Of a stretch of 6,620 nt of DNA, positions 1 to 5,965 are shown piece by piece (within the stretch, counting starts at the first letter, position 1; each line of letters starts with the position of its first letter). The notes beneath the pieces are model-generated. The model had not been told where the DNA came from. It was given only the letters and a program-made list of their open reading frames with translations, and did not search any database. Source of the stretch: Eubacteriales bacterium (GTDB lineage Bacteria; Bacillota_A; Clostridia; Christensenellales; Aristaeellaceae); NCBI GenBank assembly GCA_028692205.1, contig JAQUXV010000152.1, positions 1-6,620 on the forward strand, given 5' to 3'. A program made the position numbers and the translations under genes.

Positions 1-187
1 GGCGGGTGAAAACCATCACTGCCGTTGTGCATTTTATCTGTTCTCCCTCAAGTGCATTATACAACATTATAACAAATTTCAGTTACAATAATCAATGGAA
101 ACAGCAGGAAAGCAATGGTAGTATAAACGTAACAGATGAGAACGGATATACATCCAGCGGCAAATCATCACGCATGGAGGTGGGCTT
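1..187 (+). other. AT-rich upstream leader of the sugar-uptake operon
   Basis: This stretch precedes the first permease and is much richer in A and T than the genes, especially around 55-95, as expected for a promoter region. The best -10-like element is TACAAT at 84-89, but no good -35 lies 16-18 bases upstream of it, so I do not call a defined promoter. A reading frame from a GTG at 6 stays open to a TGA at 189-191. Its low-complexity, Asn/Ser-rich product matches nothing I recognise and it has no convincing ribosome binding site. An upstream gene may end at the TGA at 7-9, but this cannot be decided from so few bases. Confidence 0.4.
136..151 (+). promoter_or_regulatory. Weak cre-like site (catabolite control candidate)
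   Basis: The 16 bases ATGAGAACGGATATAC agree with the CcpA operator consensus WTGNNARCGNWWWCAW at 14 of 16 positions. The two misses are in the right-hand part, where the C of CA is T and the last W is C. The site lies about 40 bases before the first permease start, so a bound regulator could block transcription into the operon. The match is degenerate and could be chance. Confidence 0.2.
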
Positions 188-190
188 TTG
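176..190 (+). promoter_or_regulatory. Ribosome binding site that selects a TTG start
   Basis: GGAGG at 176-180 sits 7 bases before the TTG at 188-190. No ATG or GTG in the permease frame is as well placed; the next in-frame ATG is about 24 codons in, inside the first membrane segment. The TTG is therefore the most likely start of the first permease. Confidence 0.75.
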
Positions 191-1075
191 AAGCACCGAC
201 AACGTCTTCGATTCTGGAATAATGTAAAGATAGTACCGTATCTTTACATCCTTCCCAACATGATTCTTTTTTTGTTTTTTATGATCGTACCCCTGTTTAT
301 GACGTTCTACTACAGCCTGCACAAGTGGAGTGGGCTTGGCGCCCCTGTATTCATCGGACTGAAAAACTATCTGACGGTTTTCAATAACCAGGTATTTACC
401 CTTTCCTTAATCAACACGCTTACGTTTACAGCCGTCACGGTGCCCCTGCTCATGGCGTTCGCCCTGCTTCTGGCCATCCTTCTGAACCAGAAATTCCCCC
501 TGCGTGGGTTGTACCGCAGTGTGATCTACATGCCGGCTGTAGTGTCCATGGTTGCGGCGGGCACTATATTCATCTGGATGTTCAACTCTCAGACCGGCTT
601 GATTAACTATATGCTTGAACTGCTGGGTTTGCCGAAGGTGGACTGGATCAATGATCCCAAGTATTCCATGACGATGGTCATCATCACGACATTATGGACG
701 CGAATTGGCTATAATATGGTTATTTACCTGGCAGGCTTACAAGGTATTGCCCGCGAGTATTACGAAGCCGCGCAGATCGATGGGGCCGACCGCATGCAGC
801 AATTCTTCTATGTCACAATGCCGTTACTGCGCTTTACCCATGTTTTCATTCTAATTACCTGCATCATTTATTCCTTCCGGGCTTTCGACCTGATTTACAC
901 CATGACAAAGGGTGGGCCTTTGAACTCCACCAAGACGCTCGTCGTATACATCTACGACATGGCTTTTGAGAAGAACCGTTTCGGCGTTGCATCGGCTGCG
1001 GGAGTCGTGTTGTTTCTGATTCTCCTGGTTTTCACCGTGCTGCGTATGCGAAATGAAAGGAGGCATGAATCATGA
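188..1075 (+). CDS. Sugar ABC transporter permease, MalF/UgpA type
   Basis: This is an integral membrane subunit of a carbohydrate ABC importer (binding-protein-dependent transport inner membrane family). The 295-residue product has six hydrophobic segments at about 17-41, 72-100, 107-131, 160-184, 214-236 and 266-287, which is normal for the family. The cytoplasmic EAA loop, which contacts the ATPase, is at about 190-214: EYYEAAQIDGADRMQQFF followed by MPLL. The stretch ATFDL-like FRAFDLIYTMTKGGP at about 230-244 is also typical of MalF/UgpA-type sugar permeases. Translation starts at a TTG with a GGAGG 7 bases upstream. The stop overlaps the next permease start (ATGA at 1072-1075), so the two subunits are probably translationally coupled. 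The exact sugar cannot be read from this protein. Family assignment is secure; the alpha-galactoside link comes from the neighbouring GH4 gene. Confidence 0.95.
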   Translation: MKHRQRLRFWNNVKIVPYLYILPNMILFLFFMIVPLFMTFYYSLHKWSGLGAPVFIGLKNYLTVFNNQVFTLSLINTLTFTAVTVPLLMAFALLLAILLNQKFPLRGLYRSVIYMPAVVSMVAAGTIFIWMFNSQTGLINYMLELLGLPKVDWINDPKYSMTMVIITTLWTRIGYNMVIYLAGLQGIAREYYEAAQIDGADRMQQFFYVTMPLLRFTHVFILITCIIYSFRAFDLIYTMTKGGPLNSTKTLVVYIYDMAFEKNRFGVASAAGVVLFLILLVFTVLRMRNERRHES

Positions 1076-1917
1076 ACCGTTTAGCTGCTCCCGGGAAGCG
1101 TACCGCTTTGTCCACCAGTCTTTTGGCTATTCTCATCTTCCTGCTTGCCGTCATCTTTCTGTTTCCCTTCTACTGGATGTTCGTAACAGCGGTTAAGCCG
1201 GTTGCAGAAATTTTTGCTTATCCGCCGCTTCTATGGCCCAGTGAAATGCATTTTGAAAATTTCGTGGAGTCTCTGCAAGCCAATAATTTTGGCATATTCT
1301 TTAAAAACAGCGCAATCGTTACGCTGATCGCTACAACCATCACCGTGTTCATCAATCTGTTGGGCGGGTATGCCTTTGCGAAGTTTTCGTTCAAGGGGAA
1401 GGAGTTTTTTTTCATCATCATGCTAAGCACGCTGATGATTCCCATTCAGGTCACGATGATCCCGAACTACATCATTGTTTCCCGCATGAAACTGCTTAAT
1501 ACCTATGCGGGCCTGATTCTGCCCGCGTGCGCGGAAGCTTTCGGGCTGTTTCTGTCCCGTCAGTTTATTGCAGAACTCCCCACGGAATTGTTGGAAGCTG
1601 CGCGCATTGACGGCGCCTCGGAGTTTTGTATTTTCTCCCGCATCGTGCTGCCCAACTGCCGGTCGCTCCTGAGCGTGCTGATCATCTTCACTGTAATGTG
1701 GCGCTGGAACGATTTCCAATGGCCCTTGATCGTGCTTTCCGACAGTAAAATGTATACCGTTCAAATCGGCCTATCCATGCTGCGCGGTACCCAGTACATC
1801 AATTGGAATATGTTGATGAGCGCATCGCTGATCGTAACCCTTCCGGTGCTTGCCGTGTTCCTGATTTTTCAAAAGCATTTCGTGCAGGGCGTCGCCAGCA
1901 CGGGCATCAAGGGCTAA
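1072..1917 (+). CDS. Sugar ABC transporter permease, MalG/UgpE type
   Basis: This is the second membrane subunit of the same importer, expected to pair with the preceding permease. The 281-residue product has hydrophobic segments at about 17-40, 79-102, 112-135, 145-164, 198-220 and 247-267. The EAA loop is at 172-194: ELLEAARIDGASEFCIFSR followed by IVLP. The C-terminus, FQKHFVQGVASTGIKG, is the ending characteristic of MalG-type subunits (F-x-x-x-FVxG followed by a short GxxKG tail). The ATG at 1072 is preceded by AAAGGAGG at 1056-1063, leaving 8 bases, and overlaps the upstream stop as ATGA. Another ATG at 1065 is in a different frame and too close to the Shine-Dalgarno sequence. No nucleotide-binding subunit follows, so the ATPase is presumably encoded elsewhere and shared. 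Confidence 0.95.
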   Translation: MNRLAAPGKRTALSTSLLAILIFLLAVIFLFPFYWMFVTAVKPVAEIFAYPPLLWPSEMHFENFVESLQANNFGIFFKNSAIVTLIATTITVFINLLGGYAFAKFSFKGKEFFFIIMLSTLMIPIQVTMIPNYIIVSRMKLLNTYAGLILPACAEAFGLFLSRQFIAELPTELLEAARIDGASEFCIFSRIVLPNCRSLLSVLIIFTVMWRWNDFQWPLIVLSDSKMYTVQIGLSMLRGTQYINWNMLMSASLIVTLPVLAVFLIFQKHFVQGVASTGIKG

Positions 1918-1925
1918 CCCGGAAT

Positions 1926-1948
1926 AAGCGCGTCGCAAGTGCGCGCTT
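1926..1948 (+). repeat. Intercistronic hairpin before the binding-protein gene
   Basis: AAGCGCG at 1926-1932 is the exact reverse complement of CGCGCTT at 1942-1948, giving a 7-bp stem (8 with a T-G wobble) around a 7-9 base loop. It is followed by TTAAATAAA, not a clean U-run, so it is not a convincing terminator. It lies 9 bases after the permease stop and 23 bases before the binding-protein start. Such hairpins between transporter cistrons can stabilise or partly terminate the message, so the binding protein may be made at a different level from the permeases. Confidence 0.5.
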
Positions 1949-1957
1949 TAAATAAAC

Positions 1958-1974
1958 AAGGAGGAAGAACAATG
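1958..1974 (+). promoter_or_regulatory. Ribosome binding site setting the binding-protein start at 1972
   Basis: AAGGAGG at 1958-1964 lies 7 bases before the ATG at 1972. The frame is open further upstream to a GTG at 1939, but that codon is inside the hairpin and would add 11 polar residues before a typical signal peptide. The start at 1972 is therefore preferred. Confidence 0.85.
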
Positions 1975-3267
1975 AGAATCTTGAAAACATGGCTTTCCCT
2001 TACCCTATGCCTGCTTCTTTCTGTTGCCGCGGTATTCACCGCAGCAGCGGAAAGCGCCACGGTTAGCGCCGAAGAAGGCGCGGTAATCAAGTTCACCTAC
2101 TGGGAAGGCTCCCCTTCCGATAAAACCGCATGGGACCTGGTCTTAGATGGTTTCCGGGCAGCCCACCCCGAAATTGAGCTGCAGGCAGAAGCTTACCCAT
2201 CCAGCAGCTATACAAGTCAGCTGGATACGATGATTGCCGGTGACAACTGGCCGGACGTTATGCGCTATACGTACCAGCGGTTGGGCAAATTCCGCGAAGC
2301 GGGCGTTATGCTGGACCTTTCCGGCATGATCTCACAGGAATCGCTGGACGATTTGCTGCCTGCTTATCGGGCAGCCTTTACCGACGGCGATAAGCTGTTG
2401 GGCATGCCGCACCATACGGATACCATTGCGCTGTTCTACAACAAAACGATGCTTGCCAAATCCGGCATCCGTATCCCGACCAGTGCCAATGATGGCTGGA
2501 GCTGGGATGAACTTAAGGAATACGCCGCCAAACTGAAAGCGAACAACGGGCTCGATTATGCTTTCGGCGGCATTTGGGAGAACACCAGCGCTTACCGCTA
2601 CCTGCCCTTTGTGTACATGAATGGCGGTTCGCTGCTTAGCGAGGACGGCACACAGATTACCGTTGACACCCCCGCGTTTTTACAGGCCATTGAGCTGTAC
2701 GACACCCTGCGCAAGGATAACCTGATCATCGGTACCGGGTTTATGCAATCTCCGCAGGTAAACAGCCTGTTTGTGGCCAACCAGCTGGCTTTCGTGTTTG
2801 CCGGCAGTTGGCATTGCTCCTATATGCAGGAGAACATGGGTGATAATTGGGGCGTTACCTATATGCCGCAGGTGAACGGTAAAACAGGATCCGATATGGG
2901 CGGTAACGGACTGTTCGCCTATGCGGGCACCAAATATCCCAAGGCATGCGCTATCTTCATTGACTACATCACCAACGCGGAAAACATGCGTGCCTTCTGC
3001 GAAGCCGGCAATTTCCTTCCGGTGCGGAAGAGCCTTTCCGGCGGCGTGCTGAATTACGAGAAATTCCCCGAAGCGATGAAAGTATTTAACGACATCGTTG
3101 CCACGGTGGACCCGAAGATGGCGGCGGATGAAACCTCCGCCCGGTTCCAGCAGTTGAACATGGCTTTTGCGGAGATTCTGGATCCGCTGGCCGTGAACAG
3201 TTCCATCTCCCCACAGGACGCCGTTGCTCAAATGCAAACCGAAATGCAGGACATATTGGCTGAGTGA
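1972..3267 (+). CDS. Extracellular sugar-binding protein of the ABC importer
   Basis: This is a solute-binding protein of the extracellular family 1 type that would deliver an oligosaccharide to the two upstream permeases. The 431-residue precursor begins with a signal peptide: a basic start (MRILK), a hydrophobic core at about 7-22 and an AAA/ES signal peptidase I site near 24-27. The only Cys nearby (residue 13) is mid-core and has no lipobox. The mature part shows family hallmarks: FTYWEG at 41-46, DNWPDVMRYT at 91-100, GMPHHTDTIALFYNKTML at 144-161, SWDEL at 177-181, and a C-terminal GGNGLFAYAGT region near 310-320. Aromatic residues are abundant (YMNGG, GSWHCSY), as usual in sugar-binding clefts. 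Length is normal for the family. Lack of lipidation is unusual for a monoderm binding protein (see findings). The ligand is inferred from the downstream alpha-galactosidase, not seen directly. Confidence 0.93.
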   Translation: MRILKTWLSLTLCLLLSVAAVFTAAAESATVSAEEGAVIKFTYWEGSPSDKTAWDLVLDGFRAAHPEIELQAEAYPSSSYTSQLDTMIAGDNWPDVMRYTYQRLGKFREAGVMLDLSGMISQESLDDLLPAYRAAFTDGDKLLGMPHHTDTIALFYNKTMLAKSGIRIPTSANDGWSWDELKEYAAKLKANNGLDYAFGGIWENTSAYRYLPFVYMNGGSLLSEDGTQITVDTPAFLQAIELYDTLRKDNLIIGTGFMQSPQVNSLFVANQLAFVFAGSWHCSYMQENMGDNWGVTYMPQVNGKTGSDMGGNGLFAYAGTKYPKACAIFIDYITNAENMRAFCEAGNFLPVRKSLSGGVLNYEKFPEAMKVFNDIVATVDPKMAADETSARFQQLNMAFAEILDPLAVNSSISPQDAVAQMQTEMQDILAE

Positions 3268-3271
3268 CCGA

Positions 3272-3322
3272 CAGCCGGCTGTCCCTGCGGCGTAGGGGCA
3301 GCCGGCACTATTTTACCGGCTG
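3272..3322 (+). terminator. Strong hairpin, terminator- or attenuator-like, with alternative fold
   Basis: Bases 3274-3286 pair with 3294-3306 to make a 13-bp stem (one G-T wobble) around a 7-base loop, GCGGCGT. It starts 7 bases after the binding-protein stop and is followed by ACTATTTTA, a short and interrupted T-run, so termination is likely partial. A third related element, CCGGCTG at 3316-3322, is complementary to CAGCCGG at 3299-3305 and also to 3272-3278. A competing hairpin can therefore form immediately beside the GH4 Shine-Dalgarno sequence at 3323-3328. The element probably lowers GH4 expression relative to the binding protein. Confidence 0.65.
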
Positions 3323-3337
3323 AAAGGAATTGGACAG

Positions 3338-4645
3338 ATGAAAATCACATTTCTCGGTGCGGGAAGCTCCGTCTTTGTGCGAAATGTCATTGGGGACTGT
3401 ATGCTCACCGAGGGGTTGGAGGACGCGCTATACTCCCTGTACGATATTGATACTTCGCGTACGCAGGATAGCCTGAACATGCTCAACAACATTAACGCCA
3501 ACATCAATCAGGGCCGCGCACGGTTTGAAACCCACGTGGGGATTGACGAGCTTGAGCCGGCACTGCGCGGGGCGGATTTCGTAATCAATGCCGTGCAGGT
3601 GGGCGGGTATGAGCCCTGCACCGTACTGGATTTTGAAATACCCAAAAAGTACGGGCTTCGCCACACCATTGCGGATACGCTTGGCGTGGGCGGCATCTTC
3701 CGGGCTATGCGCACGATCCCGGTTATGGAAACCTTCGCAGCGGTAATGCAGCAGGTTTGCCCCAACGCGCTGCTGCTGAACTATACCAACCCCATGGGTA
3801 TTTTGACAGGTTATATGCTACGCCACACCGGGGTAAAGACGATCGGACTGTGCCATAGCGTGCAAAAGTGCGTATCAGAACTGTTTGAAGGCGTGGGCTT
3901 GCCGCTGGAGGGGCATATCCAATCGAAAATTGCGGGAATTAACCACATGGCATGGCTGCTGGAGATCACCCGGGATGGGAAAGACCTGTACCCTGCCATT
4001 AAACGCCTTTCGCTGGAACGCGGTTATCCCGAAAAGGACATGGTTCGTCATGAGGTCATGCACCGCTTCGGGTATTACGTAACCGAGTCCAGCGAGCATA
4101 CCGCCGAATACATGCCCTACTTCATCAAAAATACCCATCCGGAGCTGATCGACGCGCTGCATATTCCGCTGGACGAATATCCCCGCCGGTGCATACGCCA
4201 CATTGAAGAGTGGAAAACCCTGCGGGAAGAGCTGGTGAACAACACCGGCCTGACCCATACCAAATCCAAAGAATATGCCTCCGGGATCATCCACGCCCAC
4301 ATCACGGACGTGCCCTATAAATTCGGCGGCAATGTGCTCAACCGGGGACTGATCCCCAACCTGCCCGCGGAAGCCTGTGTGGAGGTTCCCTGCATCGCCG
4401 ACCGATGCGGCGTCACGCCGACCTACGTAGGCCCCCTGCCTGCGCAGTGCGCCGCGCTGAATCAAACCAACATCAACGTGCAGATTCTGGCCATTCTTGC
4501 TGCGCACACCCGTAAGAAAGAGGATTTATACCACGCCGTGATGCTGGACCCGCACACAGCTGCCGAATTGCCGCTGGACAGCATCCGTCGCATGTGTGAC
4601 GAACTGCTGGAGGCAGAAAAAGACTGGCTGCCGAATTTCGCCTGA
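3338..4645 (+). CDS. melA: Family GH4 alpha-galactosidase, MelA type
   Basis: This cytoplasmic glycosidase would hydrolyse alpha-galactosides such as melibiose by the NAD+- and divalent-metal-dependent GH4 mechanism (hydride abstraction at C3, then elimination). The N-terminus is a Rossmann nucleotide-binding motif, KITFLGAGSS (2-11). Other landmarks are GGYEPCTVLDFE (89-100), HTIADTLGVGGIFRA (109-123), NYTNPMG (148-154), the metal-ligand motif GLCHSVQ (170-176, Cys172) and AGINHMAW (199-206, His203). The CHSV form and the blocks YYVTESSEHTAEY (246-258), LDEYPRRC and QTNINVQ (376-382) match my memory of E. coli MelA and differ from phospho-beta-glucosidase and LplD-type members. At 435 residues it is close to MelA length. 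The ATG at 3338 follows AAAGGA at 3323-3328. Use of a non-phospho sugar fits ABC import. Substrate is inferred; a related alpha-glycosidase specificity remains possible. Confidence 0.9.
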   Translation: MKITFLGAGSSVFVRNVIGDCMLTEGLEDALYSLYDIDTSRTQDSLNMLNNINANINQGRARFETHVGIDELEPALRGADFVINAVQVGGYEPCTVLDFEIPKKYGLRHTIADTLGVGGIFRAMRTIPVMETFAAVMQQVCPNALLLNYTNPMGILTGYMLRHTGVKTIGLCHSVQKCVSELFEGVGLPLEGHIQSKIAGINHMAWLLEITRDGKDLYPAIKRLSLERGYPEKDMVRHEVMHRFGYYVTESSEHTAEYMPYFIKNTHPELIDALHIPLDEYPRRCIRHIEEWKTLREELVNNTGLTHTKSKEYASGIIHAHITDVPYKFGGNVLNRGLIPNLPAEACVEVPCIADRCGVTPTYVGPLPAQCAALNQTNINVQILAILAAHTRKKEDLYHAVMLDPHTAAELPLDSIRRMCDELLEAEKDWLPNFA

Positions 4646-4725
4646 TGGCGAGGGCACGGGAGCAGCCAAACAGGAGCGCGGGAGCGGCTCCATTGCCAAA
4701 TGAAATTGGAAAGAGGCGTTTTGCC
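4646..4725 (+). other. Spacer after the GH4 gene, GC-rich with repeated GGAGC
   Basis: The spacer contains GGAGC three times (4659, 4673 and 4681) and one complementary GCTCC at 4687-4691, so several short 5-bp hairpins compete. None is followed by a T-run and I see no convincing terminator or promoter. Transcription from the GH4 gene into the downstream pair is therefore plausible. Confidence 0.35.
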
Positions 4726-4800
4726 ATGCTCAACAGAGTCGGCCTGCTTATACCTCATACGGATGGTCGTGTTGGCGACCGGATTTATGGCGCCCTATGA
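4726..4800 (+). CDS. 24-codon ORF coupled to the dehydrogenase (leader peptide or gene remnant)
   Basis: An ATG at 4726 opens a 24-residue frame ending in TGA at 4798-4800. AAAGAGG at 4710-4716 sits 9 bases upstream, a proper ribosome binding site. The stop overlaps the dehydrogenase ATG as ATGA, and the dehydrogenase itself has no recognisable Shine-Dalgarno sequence, so this frame probably carries ribosomes to it. The peptide includes RVGLLIPHTDGRVGDRIY, which resembles, from memory, the first beta strand and loop of the Asp/Glu racemase / arylmalonate decarboxylase superfamily (pattern R-[IV]-G-[LM]-[IL]-[VI]-P followed by a Gly/Asp-rich loop and LY). It could be a truncated remnant of such a gene or a genuine coupling peptide. 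That it is translated is moderately supported; the family resemblance is weak. Confidence 0.45.
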   Translation: MLNRVGLLIPHTDGRVGDRIYGAL

Positions 4801-5918
4801 AAACGTATCAAATGGCGGTGATTGCCGGAGACGGCATCGGACCCGAGGTGATCGCGGAAGGCGTGAAAGTGCTGAACGCCATTGCCGCGCTTGACGGCAG
4901 TTTTGCGTTTGCATGGACCTATTTCCCATGGGGCTGCGAATACTACCTCAAACACGGTAAAATGATGGATGACGACGGGATAGAAAAGCTGAGGGCGTTT
5001 GATGCGATTTATCTGGGGGCGGTCGGCGCGCCGGGGGTGCCGGATTCGGTTTCCCTTAGGGATTTGCTGCTGGTCATCCGTAAAAGTTTCGATCAATACG
5101 TTAACCTGCGTCCTGTTCAGTTGCTGCCGGGTGCGCCTTGCCCGCTGCAGGGCGTAAAGCGCGAGGAGATCGATATGATCTTCGTCCGTGAAAACAGTGA
5201 AGGGGAATATGCCGGCAGCGGCAGTTGGCTGTATCAGAACAAACCCAATGAGGTCGTCATCCAAAACAGCGTTTTCTCACGGGCCGGCTGCGAGAGGATC
5301 ATGCGCTATGCCTTTGCCCTTGCCCAAAAAGAGAAAAAATCGCTGACCTCCATCAGTAAAGGGAATGCGCTGAATTACTCGATGGTGTTTTGGGATCAGA
5401 TTTTCAAAGAAGTTGCGCAGGATTATCCCGAAGTGAAAACACATTCCCTGCTGGTGGACGCGGCCAGCATGTTCATGGTGAAGGACCCCAAGCGGTTTGA
5501 GATCGTCGTCACATCCAACCTGTTCGGCGATATTCTTACCGATCTGGGCGCCGCCATAGCGGGCGGCATGGGGTTGGCGGCCGGCGCGAACCTGAACCCG
5601 GAACGCATGTATCCATCCATGTTCGAGCCCATACATGGTTCCGCACCCGATATTGCCGGCAGGGGCATTGCCAACCCGCTGGCATCCATCTGGTCGGCGA
5701 GCCAGGTTTTAGACTTCTTCGGTTATGAGGCTCTGGGCCGAAAAATATTGGATGCCATTACCGGGCTGCTGGTGGAGAAAACGGTTTTAACGCCTGACGT
5801 CGGCGGCAGCGCAACAACCGCGCAAGTTGGCGATGCCGTGGTTTCCGCCCTGCGGAAGATGCATTTTCCCTTCGCAAACACTCCCACAACCAATGGCGCG
5901 GACGACGCAGCGCGGTAG
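4797..5918 (+). CDS. Tartrate/D-malate-type dehydrogenase (isopropylmalate/isocitrate dehydrogenase family)
   Basis: This is a cytoplasmic NAD-dependent beta-decarboxylating dehydrogenase acting on a 2-hydroxy dicarboxylic acid. The 373-residue product opens with AVIAGDGIGPEV (7-18), the family N-terminus. The substrate region SLRDLLLVIRKSFDQYVNLR (86-105) supplies Arg95 and Arg105, followed by VRENSEGEYAG (130-140) with Arg131 and Tyr138. The catalytic Lys is Lys188 in SISKGN, and metal ligands are Asp221, Asp245 and Asp249 (NLFGDILTDL, 241-250). The cofactor motif is EPIHGSAPDIAG (277-288) with IANP (291-294). FDQYVNLRPV, CEYYxxHGKMM and VRENSEGEY favour the tartrate/D-malate dehydrogenase (DmlA/TtuC) branch over LeuB. 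No leuCD or similar partner is nearby. The start at 4797 overlaps the small upstream ORF. True substrate is unproven; (D)-malate, tartrate or a substituted malate are candidates. Confidence 0.9.
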   Translation: MKTYQMAVIAGDGIGPEVIAEGVKVLNAIAALDGSFAFAWTYFPWGCEYYLKHGKMMDDDGIEKLRAFDAIYLGAVGAPGVPDSVSLRDLLLVIRKSFDQYVNLRPVQLLPGAPCPLQGVKREEIDMIFVRENSEGEYAGSGSWLYQNKPNEVVIQNSVFSRAGCERIMRYAFALAQKEKKSLTSISKGNALNYSMVFWDQIFKEVAQDYPEVKTHSLLVDAASMFMVKDPKRFEIVVTSNLFGDILTDLGAAIAGGMGLAAGANLNPERMYPSMFEPIHGSAPDIAGRGIANPLASIWSASQVLDFFGYEALGRKILDAITGLLVEKTVLTPDVGGSATTAQVGDAVVSALRKMHFPFANTPTTNGADDAAR

Positions 5919-5923
5919 CCGCT

Positions 5924-5965
5924 GGAGGCTGCCGGCACAATTTGCCTGTCGCTCCGGCAGCCTTC
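5924..5965 (+). terminator. Hairpin after the dehydrogenase gene, possible terminator
   Basis: AGGCTGCCGG at 5926-5935 pairs perfectly with CCGGCAGCCT at 5954-5963, and G-T and G-C pairs extend the stem to 12 bp. The loop is 18 bases. It begins 5 bases after the stop codon, a usual position for an operon end, but TTCTCGG follows in place of a T-run. It may act as a 3'-end stabiliser or weak terminator. Confidence 0.45.

Noticed and set aside
6..191. 61-codon frame starting at a GTG, whose TGA overlaps the permease TTG start (TTGA)
   Set aside because: The overlap resembles translational coupling, but the frame lies in AT-rich promoter-like DNA, has no visible ribosome binding site, and its product is low-complexity and unrecognisable. 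It could still be the tail of a gene starting before the window.
2680..3237. 185-codon frame on the minus strand inside the binding-protein gene
   Set aside because: Antisense to a well-supported gene, with a His/Gly-rich product lacking any motif.
3318..3328. Shared 11-mer GGCTGAAAGGA before the GH4 gene and before the gene at 6576
   Set aside because: Most of it is explained by extended complementarity to the 16S rRNA 3' end, so it need not reflect shared ancestry or regulation.
3875..4507. 210-codon frame on the minus strand inside the GH4 gene
   Set aside because: It lies wholly opposite a clear GH4 coding sequence and its product shows no family features; it is an antisense shadow.
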